Shown here: one piece after another, positions 8,099 to 17,347 of the stretch
Position numbering within the stretch: the first letter of the stretch is position 1
How the letters are laid out: each line of letters starts with the position of its first letter
The notes under the pieces: model-generated
What the model saw: the letters and a program-made list of their open reading frames with translations, nothing else
Database searches by the model: none
Told to the model about the DNA's origin: nothing
Program-made: the position numbers and the translations under genes
Source of the DNA: JAVSMW01 sp032027005
GTDB taxonomy: Bacteria; Bacillota; Thermincolia; Thermincolales; UBA2595
Reading direction: 5' to 3'
Length of the DNA: 35,406 nucleotides
NCBI GenBank assembly: GCA_032027005.1
Contig: JAVSMW010000019.1
Coordinates: 1-35,406, forward strand

Positions 8099-8187
8099 GC
8101 ATTGTAGTTCAGGCATGAGAACAGACCCGCCAAACTTGCTTTTTTTTGTTGGGCGGGTGTCGCCTTATCCTGTTTTGACTTCTATGT

Positions 8188-8212
8188 AAGCCGTTTAAAT
8201 ACGGCTTTTTTT
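8188..8212 (+). terminator. Rho-independent terminator, rightward
   Basis: AAGCCGT and ACGGCTT arms with a 6-base loop are followed by a run of T's on the plus strand. No rightward gene is visible just to its left, so what it ends is unclear; it may insulate the XRE gene at 8,308 from upstream transcription. Confidence 0.6.
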
Positions 8213-8307
8213 GCAGCAATACGCTCTGTAAATTCCTGTTTATATGGTTCTATTGTGTCGTTTCACCATCCAAATAGGAACTGTAAACTGTTATTGGAGG
8301 TGAACTA

Positions 8308-8649
8308 ATGGAACACAACAACTTTGACAGACTTGGTAGCATCCTAAAGGCCTCTCGAAAAGCCAAAGGACTTACACGAGAACAGTTAGCTGAAATCATA
8401 AGTATAACGCCTCGTTATCTCATGTCTATCGAGAATGAAAACAAGAAACCGAGCTACGATGTCCTGTTCCGGCTTGTCCGGGAGTTGAGCATATCCGCGG
8501 ATACAATTTTCTATCCGGAGCAAGAGAGTAGCGGCAGTGAGTTAAAGCAGTTGAGCAAGCTCCTATGTCTTTGCGATGAGTACGAAATCAAAATAGTTAA
8601 AGCTACACTAAATGCCCTTTTAGAGAGTAGAATCTCAAAGAATATATAA
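8308..8649 (+). CDS. XRE-family transcriptional regulator
   Basis: A 113-residue protein with an HTH_3 domain at residues 8-65: LGSILKASRKAKGLTREQLA, EIISITPRYLMSIENENKKP, then SYDVLFRLVRELSIS. The C-terminal tail resembles those of ICE-borne regulators of this type. GGAGGTGA precedes the ATG by 6 bases. It is one of only two protein genes read rightward and lies between the recombination-control genes and the exporter cassette. It is probably the element's repressor, but no operator can be shown. Confidence 0.85.
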   Translation: MEHNNFDRLGSILKASRKAKGLTREQLAEIISITPRYLMSIENENKKPSYDVLFRLVRELSISADTIFYPEQESSGSELKQLSKLLCLCDEYEIKIVKATLNALLESRISKNI

Positions 8650-8697
8650 AAAGGGGAGCACCAGCGAGCTTTAGGTTGCCGTTAACTCCCTTTTTAT
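8648..8697. terminator. Possible bidirectional terminator between converging genes
   Basis: AAAAAGGGGAG and CTCCCTTTTT can pair with one bulged G around a loop of about 27 bases, giving A and T tracts on either side. It sits between the end of the rightward XRE gene and the end of the leftward permease gene, where a shared terminator would be expected. Confidence 0.45.
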
Positions 8698-8736
8698 ACA
8701 GACAAATATATCATTGTAACAATGTTAGCTCATCAA

Positions 8737-11209
8737 TTACTCAACAGTATCTATACTCTCTACAATGCTCATTCTCTTAATCTTGCCAAGCGGAATTACT
8801 GTTGCTATTAAGCATGCCGCAATGGATAAACAGCTTGCCGAAAGAACAGGAATCAGCGGGAAATTAGAAAGATCCAGTTCTCCTGTTGCAGCGGCATTCA
8901 TAAGCACAGAGATCATGTAACCGGCGAAAGAGCCGAATACCGCCGCCAGAATTCCGTAGTAAGCACCTTCCCATAAGAATATTTTATATAAACTCCTGTT
9001 ATCCATTCCGATAGCACGCTGCATACCAATTTCATTCACTCTCGTATGGATGTTGGTATAAGTGGTATTGATAATGTTTAGTACACCGATAAGTGCGATA
9101 AACAGTATAAATCCCCATGCCAGTGTTTTCGTTTGGGCAAAGCTCTCTTCCAACTGACGATCATATTCAACGTAAGAAAGAAAGCGGGAACCAGGATTTG
9201 CGCTGTGAATCGCTTCCACAGCAGCCTGTACTACTTCTAATCCGGATTTGTCCTNNNCANNNNNNNNNATNTGGTTGATGGCATTTTTTCCGGTTAGCTC
9301 GTCATAAACGGTATCATATACGATAACATCTATACCATTCGTCCAGCCTGTCCCCTGTATGGAGATTGTTTTATTTGTAATCGCCTGTACCGTCAGTTCT
9401 TTATTGCCGATATGAAATGTATCTCCTTCTTGCAGATTTGCAGCTTTATATTCAGATGAAACGGTAATAGGATTTCGAACAATACAAAGCTTGCCGTTTT
9501 TAAAGTCTGCCAGTTGACTTGAAGATATTTCAGGGTACACCTCTTTTAGATATTGCTCATCGATACCAATAATTTTGAGAGCTTCGCTGGGATTTTCAAA
9601 TGCAATATCCGTTTGAAGCTCTCCCTGCTCAATTTGTTTTTGCGTATACATAGCGTATTTCGCAAAAGATACCCGCTTCACATTGTTGTTTTCATATAGG
9701 TTATCTACTGCTGTTTTGCTGATTCCTGCGGATTCGCTGGATATTGAGAAGTCACCCATTTTTAGGTCGCTTACAGATTGTGAAACATCAAGGGTGCTGG
9801 AAAACGCGCTGAGTGCCACAAATACGGTAATACTCATAAACAGGGATAAAATCGTTATGATAGTTCTCCCTATGTTTCTCCTGAGATTCAACCATGCTAA
9901 ATGNTCTTTCAAAGTTGTGAATTGTCCGGCTTTTGCCGCCTTTTCTCTTTATCNGCATTGAATGCTCCGGCCATTGCAACTTTTGGAGACACTTTTGCCG
10001 CGTAAACAGCAGACGGAAGCGCAGCAACAAAAGAAAATAACAGTGAGATTCCAACACTTAACATCAATGGTATTAGATAAGCCTTTGCACCCGAATGGAT
10101 TAAATTTGTAAGCTGCTCTGAGTTGTCCGCTAAAAANCACTTCCGGATTGATCAAACTGGTGGCAGCCGCCGTTATCGTATTTGCGGATAAAATTCCTAT
10201 TGCCGATCCTATTGGGATTGCAACTGCGCACAGCAGTAAAATCTGTGTAATAACGATTTTATATAATTGACCGGGTTCTGCTCCGATAGCCCGCAGACAG
10301 CCATATTCTTTGATTTTCTTTACAATAGAGATTTTTAATATATTGTATATAACCAGCCCTGCTGCCATAAGGATAAGAACACCAATATATATGGCCGCTA
10401 CTGCCATACCTACGGCACCATCTGTTTCGGAGTTTTTTTCCCTATAATCTGCTCCTAAAGCGTCCAAGTAGACCCAGTTATACTGTATTTGATCTTCTTG
10501 TAAATTCAGCTCCGCAGTAAGCTGGTCGATTTTACTTTGGAAATTCGACAAATCGTTCAGTTTGAAATCCACAGAAGTCAGATTATACTTATCCGGCAAC
10601 AGTGCGGCTGCCGTTCCCTGACCCGCAATCGCAGTTATTATACCGCTTGAATAACCGGCATAATCGCTCTCCAAGATGCCTGTCAATATAAATTCAGCAC
10701 TATAACTGAAAGGCTGCTCTGAATCATTTAATAAGCTGGCATTCAAGTCAAGGGTGATTTTATCTCCGATGCCCGGCGTAATGCCCAGAATCTTTAATGT
10801 ATTCTCATCCATGGCGATTTCATGCGCAGCCCGAGGCAACCGTCCAGATTGAACCTTAGCGATATTCGGATAGTTTTTGAGGGATGNTTCGTCGTATTCT
10901 CTCACAAACAGCGATATTCCCGTAACTTTAATCTTAGTGCTTCCTACGGTTTTAACCTNACCAACCTGCAAAAGACCCTCTTGGCTTTTCAATTTTTCAA
11001 CCTGCTGTCCGTCGAGCTGATGAAATGTGACGTACCTGTCGCCATTTAAAAAGCGAGCCTGTTCCGGCATCATCTTTTTNCATCGTCGTGATCGACTGTC
11101 CGATCACCGTTGTCATTGCAGTGGACATAATAATTGCAATGATGATTAAAATAGTCATTAGCTTTTGGCTTTTTAATTCCTTAAACGCCAAAGAAAGATA
11201 GCTTTTCAT
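8737..11209 (-). CDS. ABC transporter permease, FtsX type (frame breaks at N's)
   Basis: About 824 residues when joined across N-containing breaks near 10,130, 9,950 and 9,900 and an N-run at 9,255-9,272. The N-terminal membrane segment is LMTILIIIAIIMSTAMT. A large extracellular part follows, then FtsX modules with ISIVKKIKEYGCLRAIGAEP near the middle and VNEIGMQRAIGMDNRSLYKI near the end. This two-FtsX layout is that of macrolide or peptide exporter permeases. The ATG lies one base after the ATPase stop, with GGAGGT as ribosome site. It probably pairs with the ATPase under the two-component system; the substrate, perhaps an antimicrobial peptide, is inferred only. Confidence 0.85.
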
Positions 11210-11210
11210 A

Positions 11211-11882
11211 TCACTCTACCTCCGAAATCAGGCCGTCGATGATAGAAAACTGCCTGTCCGCGAGACGGGCGATTCTATCGTCGTGGGTANTGACAACTAA
11301 GGTTTTCCCANGCTGTTTTGAGGTATTTGTCAACAACTCCATGACTTCTTTGCCGCTTTTACTGTCAAGATTGCCTGTTGGTTCATCAGCAAATATAATA
11401 TCGGGTTTAGCTATTAAGGCTCTCGCAATGGCCNACACGCTGCTGCTGACCCCCTGAAAGCTCATGGGGCAGATGAGTGAGCCTGTTCGATATGCCAAGC
11501 AAATCGGACAGCTCTTTTAGATACTCCTTATCCGGCTGTTTCCTGTCCAGAAGCACCGGCATACTAATGTTTTCTTCGGCTGTCAATATGGGAATCAGAT
11601 TGAACTGTTGAAAGATAAATCCAAAGCTCCTGCGCCTGAAAGCCGAGAGTTCTTTCTCATTTAAGGTATACAAGTCCTTTTCACCTATAAAAANNCCTTG
11701 CCCTTTGTCGGCTGGTCTATTCCGCTTAACAGGTGGAGAAGCGTACTTTTTCCACTTCCCGACGGGCCGATAATTGATACAAATTCTCCCTCGCCTATGG
11801 TTACCGTGGCATTGTTTAATGCGATGACCTCATTTTGTTCTTTTCCATATATTTTTGTAAGACCTTCTGCTTTTAATGACAT
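11211..11882 (-). CDS. ABC transporter ATP-binding protein
   Basis: About 224 residues, with N's at 11,694, 11,434 and nearby breaking the frame. All ATPase motifs are present: Walker A GPSGSGKST near residue 41, Q-loop FIFQQFNLIP, signature LSGGQQQR, Walker B IIFADEPTGNLDS and the switch histidine in THDDRIARLA. This is the MacB/LolD type that pairs with FtsX-like permeases. Its start codon lies directly after a hairpin and T-run (11,889-11,927) that contains its own ribosome site, so it may be regulated separately from the kinase upstream. Confidence 0.9.
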
Positions 11883-11888
11883 AAAAAA

Positions 11889-11927
11889 ACACTCTCCTTA
11901 GATTGATTGATTGTCTAAAGAGAGTGT
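11889..11927 (-). promoter_or_regulatory. Terminator-like hairpin containing the ribosome site of the ABC ATPase
   Basis: On the minus strand ACACTCTCTTTAGA and TCTAAGGAGAGTGT form a 14-base-pair stem with one U-G pair around an 11-base loop. Seven T's follow and then the ATG at 11,882. The AAGGAG ribosome site is inside the second arm. The element could stop transcription, block translation or both. Confidence 0.6.
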
Positions 11928-11940
11928 AATGGATAAATAT

Positions 11941-13111
11941 CTACTTTTTATCAACTTTTAAAGAAAAAGTTGCAGTTACCTTTGCACCGCTGCTTTTTGT
12001 GTTTTCCAGAGTAATGTCCCCTCCATGCTTTTGGCATAGGATTTTGCATATATACAGTCCCAAGCCTAAATGACGGCTGTCAGTCACTCTTTTNATCCTT
12101 GTAAAAAGGCTCTGTAGCAAGTCTTAAATCCTCCGGATGAAAACCTTCTCCATCATCAGTTATTTTTAAGACAAGAAATTCCTGTGTGCGATTGTAGGTA
12201 ACGGAAACAGANTTTTTCGCATATCTAAGTGCATTGGATGACATGTTTTCCATCACTCTGAATACAATTTTTCCATCCAGCCACAAAACGGATTCACTTA
12301 TTTGATTTTGGAATGCAAGGTATTTACCCTGCGTTTCCGAAAGAATCTTTATGTTATTTTCAAGATGATTCATAAAGTCGGACACTTTTACCTGCTCCGG
12401 ACAGACACCCATGTCCTCCAGCTTTTGCAGGTTGTTTACGGAATCCACATATTGTTCAAGCCGAAGCACATTTTCAGACATAAGAGCGGTTGTTGATAGA
12501 AGTTTTTCCTGCCCAATCTTGCCTGTGGGAATATAGTTTGTCNAAAGGTCGGTGTAGCCCTTTAAGACGGTAATCGGTGTTCGCAGGTCATGCGCAAATG
12601 CCGCATTCAACCGNTTTCTTTCTTCCGTCATCCTCCACATACGAATATAGTTGCTTTTAAGTTCTTTTCGCATTTTTTCAAAGGCATTGCACAGGTTGCC
12701 CATTTCATCTTTGCCGTCATATGCAATGGTAAAATCCAAGTCACTTTCGGATATTTTATCCGCACCAGCCTTTAATAGTGCAAGCGGCTTTTTTAATTTT
12801 ATCCTGTAAAAAATTGAGGCGGCGGTTATCAATGAAATTACAAAGAACAATAAGGGAAAGATCATTTTTAAACTTTCGATTATGTTAAGCAGTGTCTGAT
12901 CAGCCTGGCTAAAAGCAGAGGGGTCAATGATAATAATATTGGGATTTGAACCGGTGCCATTGATATTTTGACTATATTTGTCTACAATTCCGTTCTTTAT
13001 AACTTCAATTACAAGAAACGATGAAACACTTAGAACGATTGCCACAATAAGAAATATTAAAGTCACTGCAACAAAAGCTTTTTTGATGGACATATCCTTT
13101 ATTTTACCCAC
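11941..13111 (-). CDS. Sensor histidine kinase
   Basis: About 390 residues with N breaks near 12,094, 12,212, 12,543 and 12,614. It has an N-terminal membrane segment (AFVAVTLIFLIVAIVLSVSS), a short extracellular loop, a second membrane segment (MIFPLLFFVISLITAA), a HAMP domain, the phospho-acceptor box FAHDLRTPITVLKGYTDL, and ATPase motifs (NALRYAK, ITDDGEGF, LGLGLYICK). It would phosphorylate the regulator encoded upstream. The GTG at 13,111 (GKIKDMSIKKAF) overlaps the end of the regulator gene and suits the family start; an ATG at 13,093 is an alternative. Confidence 0.88.
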
Positions 13112-13773
13112 TTGTATCCAACCCCCCAAACGGTTTCAATATATGTTTCTAATGTGCATGCGGCAAGTTTTGATCGTATCCTTCTGATATGTTCGGTTAC
13201 AACGTTGCTGTCTCCATCACTGTCATAACCCCATATTCTTTCATATATTCTTTCCTTGTCAAAAACCTGTCCTGCGTTAATGGATAAAAGTTCAATAATG
13301 TCAAATTCCTTTTTTGCAAATTGAATAAGACCGTTTTCAAAGAATACACATCTTTGAGTATAATCAATAACCAAGTCGCCGCTAAATACAGCAGAAGTTT
13401 TGCTGCTGTTTCTGTGCTCGCGTCTTAGATGTGCCTGTACTCTTGCTCCAAGTTCCGTGATACTAAAGGGTTTGACAATATAATCATCACCGCCCACCTT
13501 AAACCCGGATATTTTATCCGCTTCTTCAATTTTTGCAGTTAAAAAGAGAATAGGGCAGGAAACATGCTCTCTGATTTTTGTACAAACTTGAAGCCCATCA
13601 ATATCCGGCATGTTGATATCAAGCAGAATAATGTCAGGATTTTGGGATGCCTTTTCAAGAGCCTGTATACCGTTCATGGCGGTAATTACCGTATATCCGT
13701 CCAGTTCAAAGTAGTCTTTGAGCATTGTTACAATATCTTGCTCGTCGTCTACTATTAATATTTTGTTGCTCAT
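13099..13773 (-). CDS. OmpR-family response regulator
   Basis: The ATG at 13,773 (MSNKILIVDDEQD) is preceded by AAAGGAGG. The receiver domain has the acidic pair DDE, the phospho-acceptor in DIILLDINMPDIDG, and the lysine in GGDDYIVKPF. The C-terminal winged helix contains FDIIELLSINAGQVF and VVTEHIRRIRSKL and ends VWGVGYKWVK. It is intact at 224 residues. It overlaps the kinase gene and precedes the ABC exporter genes in the same direction. This is the usual order for a sense-and-export cassette carried by Firmicutes ICEs, and the exporter is its likely target. Confidence 0.92.
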   Translation of the reverse strand: MSNKILIVDDEQDIVTMLKDYFELDGYTVITAMNGIQALEKASQNPDIILLDINMPDIDGLQVCTKIREHVSCPILFLTAKIEEADKISGFKVGGDDYIVKPFSITELGARVQAHLRREHRNSSKTSAVFSGDLVIDYTQRCVFFENGLIQFAKKEFDIIELLSINAGQVFDKERIYERIWGYDSDGDSNVVTEHIRRIRSKLAACTLETYIETVWGVGYKWVK

Positions 13774-13831
13774 TTTAGCCCTCCTTTCCACGGTTTTTTA
13801 TTATACATTATAATTCTCAATTTTTTATCAA

Positions 13832-13999
13832 CTATTTATTTTTTCTGCCATCCAGGGGCTTTTTTGCATCTTTCGGTACAAGCCACAAATTACCTTTTTT
13901 GACAGCTCCCTTTATACGCCCAGAAGAACAGTAATAATTCACCATCCTGCTTGTTATGCTCCATTTTTCACCAGCTTCTTTTACAGTTAAGTAATCCAT
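13832..13999 (-). CDS. Small excisionase/MerR-type DNA-binding protein
   Basis: A 55-residue protein: MDYLTVKEAGEKWSITSRMV, then YYCSSGRIKGAVKKGNLWLV and PKDAKKPLDGRK. This is the compact winged helix-turn-helix used by excisionases and by small regulators of mobile elements, with the typical xGRI..A.K.G..W.VP wing. It has only a weak ribosome site. It lies between the hydrolase gene and the response regulator. It may regulate the cassette or transfer; no target can be shown. Confidence 0.75.
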   Translation of the reverse strand: MDYLTVKEAGEKWSITSRMVNYYCSSGRIKGAVKKGNLWLVPKDAKKPLDGRKNK

Positions 14000-14133
14000 G
14001 CAAACACCACCATACTATATTTTAAGAATATTATATTTCGAGAAGTTGAAATATTCAACCTTAAAGAATGAATGAGTCTTTTGCGGGATAGGCTGTCTGC
14101 AATCAAGCAAACAAGCTATCCCACATTCAATAC

Positions 14134-16189
14134 TCACACAATATGGGGTCTGCCGTAAAGTACCTGCCCGCTGAAAAGCTTACGGTAAACCACCTGTCCC
14201 TTAGAAGATGAAGCGTCCACAATCATGCCATTCCCGGCATAAATGGCAACATGGGTGATGTTCATAAACCGCCCGTTGGTGTCGTGACTAAAAAAAACGA
14301 GGTCGCCCGGCATAAGGTCAGCGGGGCTTATGGTCAATCCATTGTCTGCGCAGTATTCCGCCTGTGCCGCCGCCGTACGGGGCAGGGAAACACCCAATTT
14401 CCGATAACACCACTGTACAAGATAGCTGCAATCGGTGTAATCGTCCTGACCGGCCTTTGGTTGGCTGTACGGGTCACCTAAACGGAAAAGAGCCAGCTTG
14501 ACAGCTTCGCCGCCCCAATTCACCTATCGGCAGGTCATTATAGAGATTTTGAAGCTGTTCCGTCGTTAGCCCTGTGTCAGCGTCCATGCCCAGCAGGGCA
14601 TACATCATTGGCCGAAATTCCCCGGACAGCATTTCTTCCAAAATGTTCTTTTGGTCGTCGGTAAAGCCATATTCACCGGCTTGCTGCTCAGCGGTCTTGC
14701 TGTTAATGGTGATATGAAGGATATACTCATAGGTCGTGGTGGTTTCCTCGCTGGTCGTACCGTCCCCGTTATCCACGGTTTCAGTTTCCGTATGCTCGAT
14801 GGTTTCCACATAATAATCAATCAGGTTCATATCCCAAAACACGGACTTGATGAGGTCAATCCGTGTCGTGTCAATGGTGGCAACATCCATGCCGCTTTCC
14901 TCGTCCATTGCGGTCTTGACAGCGAACACGGCTACAACGTCCATCCAGTTATCCACCCGGATATTGTCGGCGCTGCCGGAATAATGGATCTCCACGCTGT
15001 CTACATCGTCATTGCCGGCCTTGATGTCCTCAATCCTGGCGGCAAACTCGGCGTTGACCTCCTGTACCACATTGGAAATGGGCGTTACCTCCGCGTCTTT
15101 GTTCTCGTCGGAAAAGAAGATGCCGAAAGGAGAAGATACCAGGGCAGCCACGGCGATTATTATTAGAAACAGGACAAGGACGGCCCCGCCTGTGCCCACA
15201 AGGGCGACAAGTCCCTTGACCAGCGCAGCAGCGACTTTGACGGTCAGCTTGACCATACGGACGGTAAATCTGGCGGCGGCTCTTGCCGCCTGCGCTGTCC
15301 GCTGTGCCGCCTTTGCGGTTGCCTGCGCGGTTTTGGTGGCAGCTTTAGCAGCCGTTTGAGAGGCTTTTACACCAGTTTTGGCGGTCTGTCCGGCGGTCTT
15401 GACCGATTTCTGCGCCGTTTTAATCGTGCCCTTGGCAGTTTCCTTTACCGCTTTATTGCCAGATCGAGCAGATTGCTTGATAGTGCGGCCTGTGCCGCTG
15501 ATGTTGGGTTGGGCGGTACGCCATGCTGTTTTTTCGGCCGGTCTGAACACGGGACTTTGAATAGCCTGTGCGGTTTTGGTTTCTGCCGCCTGAATTTCAG
15601 TGTTTTGGGTAAACCGTGCTTTTGCCCTGCTCTGAACAAACCGACGTTTTGCTAATTCGTTTGGCTTGGAAAGGGTATATTTTCTCTTCACCGTTTCCTT
15701 TGCTTTGGATTGGGCGGCTTTTTGCTGTACCGATTGCTTTGACTGCATGGGAGCATTGTACTGTTCAGGTGCTTTTCCAGCCTTGGACGAGGCAGTTTGC
15801 TTTCCTTTAGAGGAAGCCGCGCTCCGGTTGCCCGTTTGGGGATTGCCGGTTTCAGGGCGGGAGGTCTGCTCCGCCGTATATCCATCGGCAGCGTCCGTGT
15901 AATTGGTGTCCATACCTCTACTGCGGCGCTCCTTAATTTTTTGAACGGCCTTTTTGCCTTGATGCTCAACGGCATGACCGGCTTCACGGGTAACGGTTTC
16001 TGTACACTCTTTGACTTTATCCTCCGCATATTCTACAAAGCTGTCATGATCTGGCCGTTGTGTCTGTTCGGCCTGCTCCTTGGTTCGGATAAAGGCGTTT
16101 TTTGCCCTGCGGGACACATCGGCGGTTTTATCCAGCACCTTAATGTCCTTGATGGTGGATTTGGTTTTGATTTCTTTCAATGCGCGCAC
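14134..16189 (-). CDS. ICE cell-wall hydrolase, CD1107/NlpC-P60 type (one frame break)
   Basis: About 685 residues once a frame break near 14,520 is joined. The first 300 residues are basic and full of Ala-Lys-Thr-Gln repeats (KTAGQTAKTG, KATKTAQATAKAAQRTAQ). A single membrane segment follows (LVLFLIIIAVAALVSS), then an extracellular middle part. Last is an NlpC/P60 domain with the catalytic cysteine in DYTDCSYLVQWCYRKLG and the histidine in ITHVAIYAGNGMIVDAS. It would be a membrane-anchored enzyme that opens peptidoglycan for the conjugation channel. GGAGGTG precedes the ATG. The frame break is probably a sequence error because both sides fit the family. Confidence 0.88.
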
Positions 16190-16213
16190 CTCCTTTCAGA
16201 ATTTCGCTGATTG

Positions 16214-16621
16214 CTACCGCGTATGTTCGGGAAGACGGGGTGCGGTGCGCTCCATGCTCCGGCAATATTCGGGATAACGCAGCCGGATGGCTTCAAAAAA
16301 GTAAGGCGCAAAGCCGCAGTCAAACAGCTCATAGGGAGCGGAATACTGTTCTTTTCCTTCCTCCGTCCAGCCATTCCAAAGGTTAAAGGCCAAACGGCAC
16401 AGACGGCGCGTACTGCCCGTCTGCCATGCCGACGAAAGGCCCTCCGGGTTAATCCCACCGTTTTTGAAGTCAAAGAGGGTGCGGATATTGCGTCTTGTCT
16501 CCGCACAAATTCCCATCGCATAGAAAAACGCCCGATGATAAGCATCGTCATTGCGGGTTTTGGCAAGCATTTGATAATAAAAAGCCTTGTGTTCCTTGTC
16601 TGCAAACCGGATAGTTTCCAT
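16214..16621 (-). CDS. DUF6075-like conjugative element protein
   Basis: A 135-residue protein starting METIRFADKEHKAFYYQML at the ATG preceded by AAAGGAGG. Conserved-looking blocks are YHRAFFYAMGICAETRRNI, FNLWNGW and YAPYELF-like text near residue 105. I recall it as a DUF6075-type protein of Tn1549-like elements; its function is unknown and it has no catalytic motif I can name. It lies between the hydrolase gene and the group II intron. Confidence 0.65.
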   Translation of the reverse strand: METIRFADKEHKAFYYQMLAKTRNDDAYHRAFFYAMGICAETRRNIRTLFDFKNGGINPEGLSSAWQTGSTRRLCRLAFNLWNGWTEEGKEQYSAPYELFDCGFAPYFFEAIRLRYPEYCRSMERTAPRLPEHTR

Positions 16622-16649
16622 TGTGTTTTCCTCCTTTAGTGCGCACGTT

Positions 16650-17288
16650 GTGCGCTTCATATATATTTCATAGAAACCATCGCTCCTGCAATGCGATGTA
16701 AGACAACCGACTTACCTCATGCGAAAGCCTCTGAGGGACAATAGCATGTCGGCAAAGTCAGGATTAGACAGCGAATGCTGTCGTGTAGCCTGGCGAGTCA
16801 GGCCATATATGGTAAAGCCTGTGGGCTGNAATCCNGGGTCTGTGGCTGTGGTACGCTGCCGGACGTAAGCACCGGTATCAATGGGTATACCCAATATAAA
16901 AAGGATTGGGTATAAGCAGGCCTATTGACGCACCTGCGATAAGCAGGGTAACGACCAACCGGATACCTACGTATGGNATAAACTATATGGAGCTGTCAAA
17001 CGTGACCTGCCTAAGTGCCATTCTCGGCATATGGCAGAGAGCCCTAACAGTAGCCCAACGGCCTTCTGTAATGGAAGGCACACGGTGAAGGGGGGCAGTA
17101 TTCCAAGTTCCAATCTCGAAAGGAGTTGCTTCGAATGGAGCAATCAAACCTCATGGAAAGACTGGAAGGTTTTCGTCGTTATCTAAANCGACGATAACTN
17201 CATTTGGAATATGGAGAGCCGTATGCGGTGAAAGCCGCTCGTACGGTTCGGGAAGGGGCGGGTTACTTTGCTAATCCGCCTATTTCAT
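16650..17288 (+). ncRNA. ORF-less group II intron
   Basis: The 3' part is diagnostic: domain V at 17,216-17,251 starts GAGCCGTATG, has a GAAA-type loop and closes CGTACGGTTC, with the AGC triad. It is followed by a domain VI hairpin (GGCGGGTTA with TAATCCGCC) and an unpaired A about 7 bases before an end at about 17,288. Upstream runs about 560 bases of intron-like structured sequence, including GATGTAAGACAACCGACTTA. GTGCG at 16,650 fits the 5' consensus, so that edge is provisional. At about 640 bases it has room for the RNA core but no reverse transcriptase. It lies opposite to the conjugation genes. Confidence 0.8.
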
Positions 17289-17299
17289 TAGGATAAATG

Positions 17300-17329
17300 A
17301 ACGGCTGACCGGAGGTACGGCCAGCCGTT
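17300..17329. terminator. Hairpin downstream of virB4
   Basis: AACGGCTG and CAGCCGTT arms with an inner CC/GG pair around an 8-base loop. It lies between the virB4 stop codon and the intron's 3' end. The T-run is weak in both directions, so it may be a poor terminator or an mRNA-end hairpin. Confidence 0.45.
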
Positions 17330-17347
17330 TGCGCGTATAAGGTTATG

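Noticed and set aside
14090..14125. Terminator after the hydrolase gene
   Set aside because: There is a GGGATAG/CTATCCC inverted repeat, but the loop is long and no T-run follows, so it is not convincing.
14651..15166. Open frame of 171 codons on the plus strand
   Set aside because: It mirrors the cell-wall hydrolase gene, which is supported by its NlpC/P60 motifs.
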